Below are positions 6,167-7,000 of a stretch of 7,000 nt of DNA, in pieces; position 1 is the first letter of the stretch; every line of letters begins with the position of its first letter. This DNA is from an uncultured Pseudomonas sp. (GTDB taxonomy: Bacteria; Pseudomonadota; Gammaproteobacteria; Pseudomonadales; Pseudomonadaceae): positions 1-7,000 of the forward strand of contig CAMPJN010000196.1 of NCBI GenBank assembly GCA_946886875.1, in the 5' to 3' direction. The notes beneath the pieces are model-generated. The model was not told where the DNA came from. It made no database searches and saw only the letters and a list, made by a program, of their open reading frames with translations. The translations under genes were made by a program, and so were the position numbers.

Positions 6167-7000
6167 GTTCACGATAACCTTGAATGCCTTCGTCGAGGAA
6201 AGTCTCAACCTTACTACCAATTACACCGCCCAGGCCTTTGAACACGACCTGCAGGAAGATGCCGCGATCCGGCTCGTCATTAAGCGAGGGATTCAGGCTG
6301 ACTTCGTCGTAGTCGATCCAGTAACGATTGATCAGGCGCAACTTCCAGCAGCAGTTGTCGTACTCGAAACCGCCGAAGGCTTCCAGGGTACGGCTACGAC
6401 CGTAGTCGTACTGCCAGCGGGAAATCACGCTCCACTGCGGGACGATCGGCCAGATGATCGAGAAATCGTGCTGGCTGATCTTGTAGTAGTCCTTGATGTA
6501 GTTCGGGCTACCCGGTGTGCCGTAGTCGCCGCCGCCAACCACCCAGTTACCGCTGTCGCGGTCATAGCGTACGGTGTCGTTGCGGTAGCGATAACCGGCG
6601 TTGATCACCTTGTTCGGGTTGTCTTCCGGCTGGTAGTGGAACATAGCGCTACCGGAGCGGGTGTGGTGGGTGTCCGGATCCCAGTTGAAGTCGGAGGTCA
6701 GACGCCAGTCACGGTTGAAGCGGTAGACGTATTCGAGTGCGTAGGGCGACTGCGAAGCCTGGGCGTCATCGCGGGTGCGGTAGTCGATGCCAGGCATCTG
6801 CACTTCGCGGTCTTCGAAATAGAAGGCCTGGCCGATGCTGAAGCGCTGACGTTCGAAGCCGTTCGGCTCGATCCAGCGATTGGTTACGCCGAGCGATAAC
6901 TTGTTCTCGTCGCCGATGCGGTCTTTGCCGGAGAAGCGATTCTCGCGCCACAGCGAGGCGAAGCTGAAGGTGCTTTCGCCGCTGTCGAATACCGGGATGT
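6147..7000 (-). CDS. lptD: LptD, outer-membrane LPS assembly protein, C-terminal part (cut by window edge)
   Basis: The last 284 codons of LptD (Imp/OstA); the N-terminal beta-jellyroll and most of the barrel lie beyond the right edge. LptD is the 26-strand beta-barrel that, with the lipoprotein LptE as plug, inserts LPS into the outer leaflet. The visible part opens with [13 protein letters not shown] and contains [20 protein letters not shown] and [10 protein letters not shown], which are LptD hallmarks, then the alternating strand pattern of the barrel. The paired cysteines of NCCW (codons at 6348-6353) correspond to the conserved C-terminal Cys pair that forms the essential long-range disulfides with the N-terminal domain. 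The protein ends REREDQAF, with an aromatic last residue. The stop at 6147-6149 lies inside surA, a 20-nt overlap with the chosen surA start. Pairing with surA makes sense because LptD is a SurA-dependent client. Confidence 0.97.
   Translation of the reverse strand, partial: IPVFDSGESTFSFASLWRENRFSGKDRIGDENKLSLGVTNRWIEPNGFERQRFSIGQAFYFEDREVQMPGIDYRTRDDAQASQSPYALEYVYRFNRDWRLTSDFNWDPDTHHTRSGSAMFHYQPEDNPNKVINAGYRYRNDTVRYDRDSGNWVVGGGDYGTPGSPNYIKDYYKISQHDFSIIWPIVPQWSVISRWQYDYGRSRTLEAFGGFEYDNCCWKLRLINRYWIDYDEVSLNPSLNDEPDRGIFLQVVFKGLGGVIGSKVETFLDEGIQGYREREDQAF

Noticed and set aside
5222..6899. Two long plus-strand ORFs (339 and 357 codons) opposite surA and lptD
   Set aside because: Both are shadows of surA and lptD. 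Their compositions are the antisense readout of those genes and no domain or credible ribosome site was seen.

Overview
The window is a stretch of core chromosome from a gammaproteobacterium, almost certainly a Pseudomonas in the broad sense. The evidence is gene order (lptD, surA, pdxA, ksgA, apaG, apaH, glpE, then prkA), GC-rich DNA, and protein sequences that read like Pseudomonas orthologues throughout. The species cannot be fixed from the sequence. Every real gene lies on the minus strand, so transcription runs from high to low coordinates. The many long plus-strand ORFs are shadows of these genes.

From right to left: the 3' part of lptD (LPS assembly outer-membrane protein) enters from the right edge and overlaps the start of surA (periplasmic chaperone/PPIase). 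A strong intrinsic terminator follows surA. After a gap of about 190 bp comes a compact group: pdxA (vitamin B6 synthesis), ksgA/rsmA (16S rRNA dimethyltransferase), apaG, apaH (diadenosine tetraphosphatase) and glpE (single-domain rhodanese). The last three are joined by 1-nt (TGATG) and 4-nt (ATGA) overlaps. A G+C-rich hairpin and a 277-bp gene-free leader separate glpE from prkA (AAA+ serine protein kinase), whose 3' part leaves the left edge.

Functionally, lptD and surA form an outer-membrane biogenesis pair, since SurA helps fold LptD. The pdxA-to-glpE block is a mixed housekeeping operon covering cofactor synthesis, ribosome maturation, Ap4A turnover and sulfane-sulfur transfer. prkA is normally the first gene of a stress/stationary-phase operon, and its long leader carries a perfect 7-bp-arm palindrome and a possible AlgU-type promoter.

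I see no mobile element, CRISPR array, tRNA/rRNA gene or new defence-like system. The points worth a second look are small: the terminator that splits the enterobacterial-type surA-pdxA superoperon, the non-ATG starts of ksgA and surA, the Gln in ApaH motif I, the coupling of glpE to apaH, and the prkA leader.
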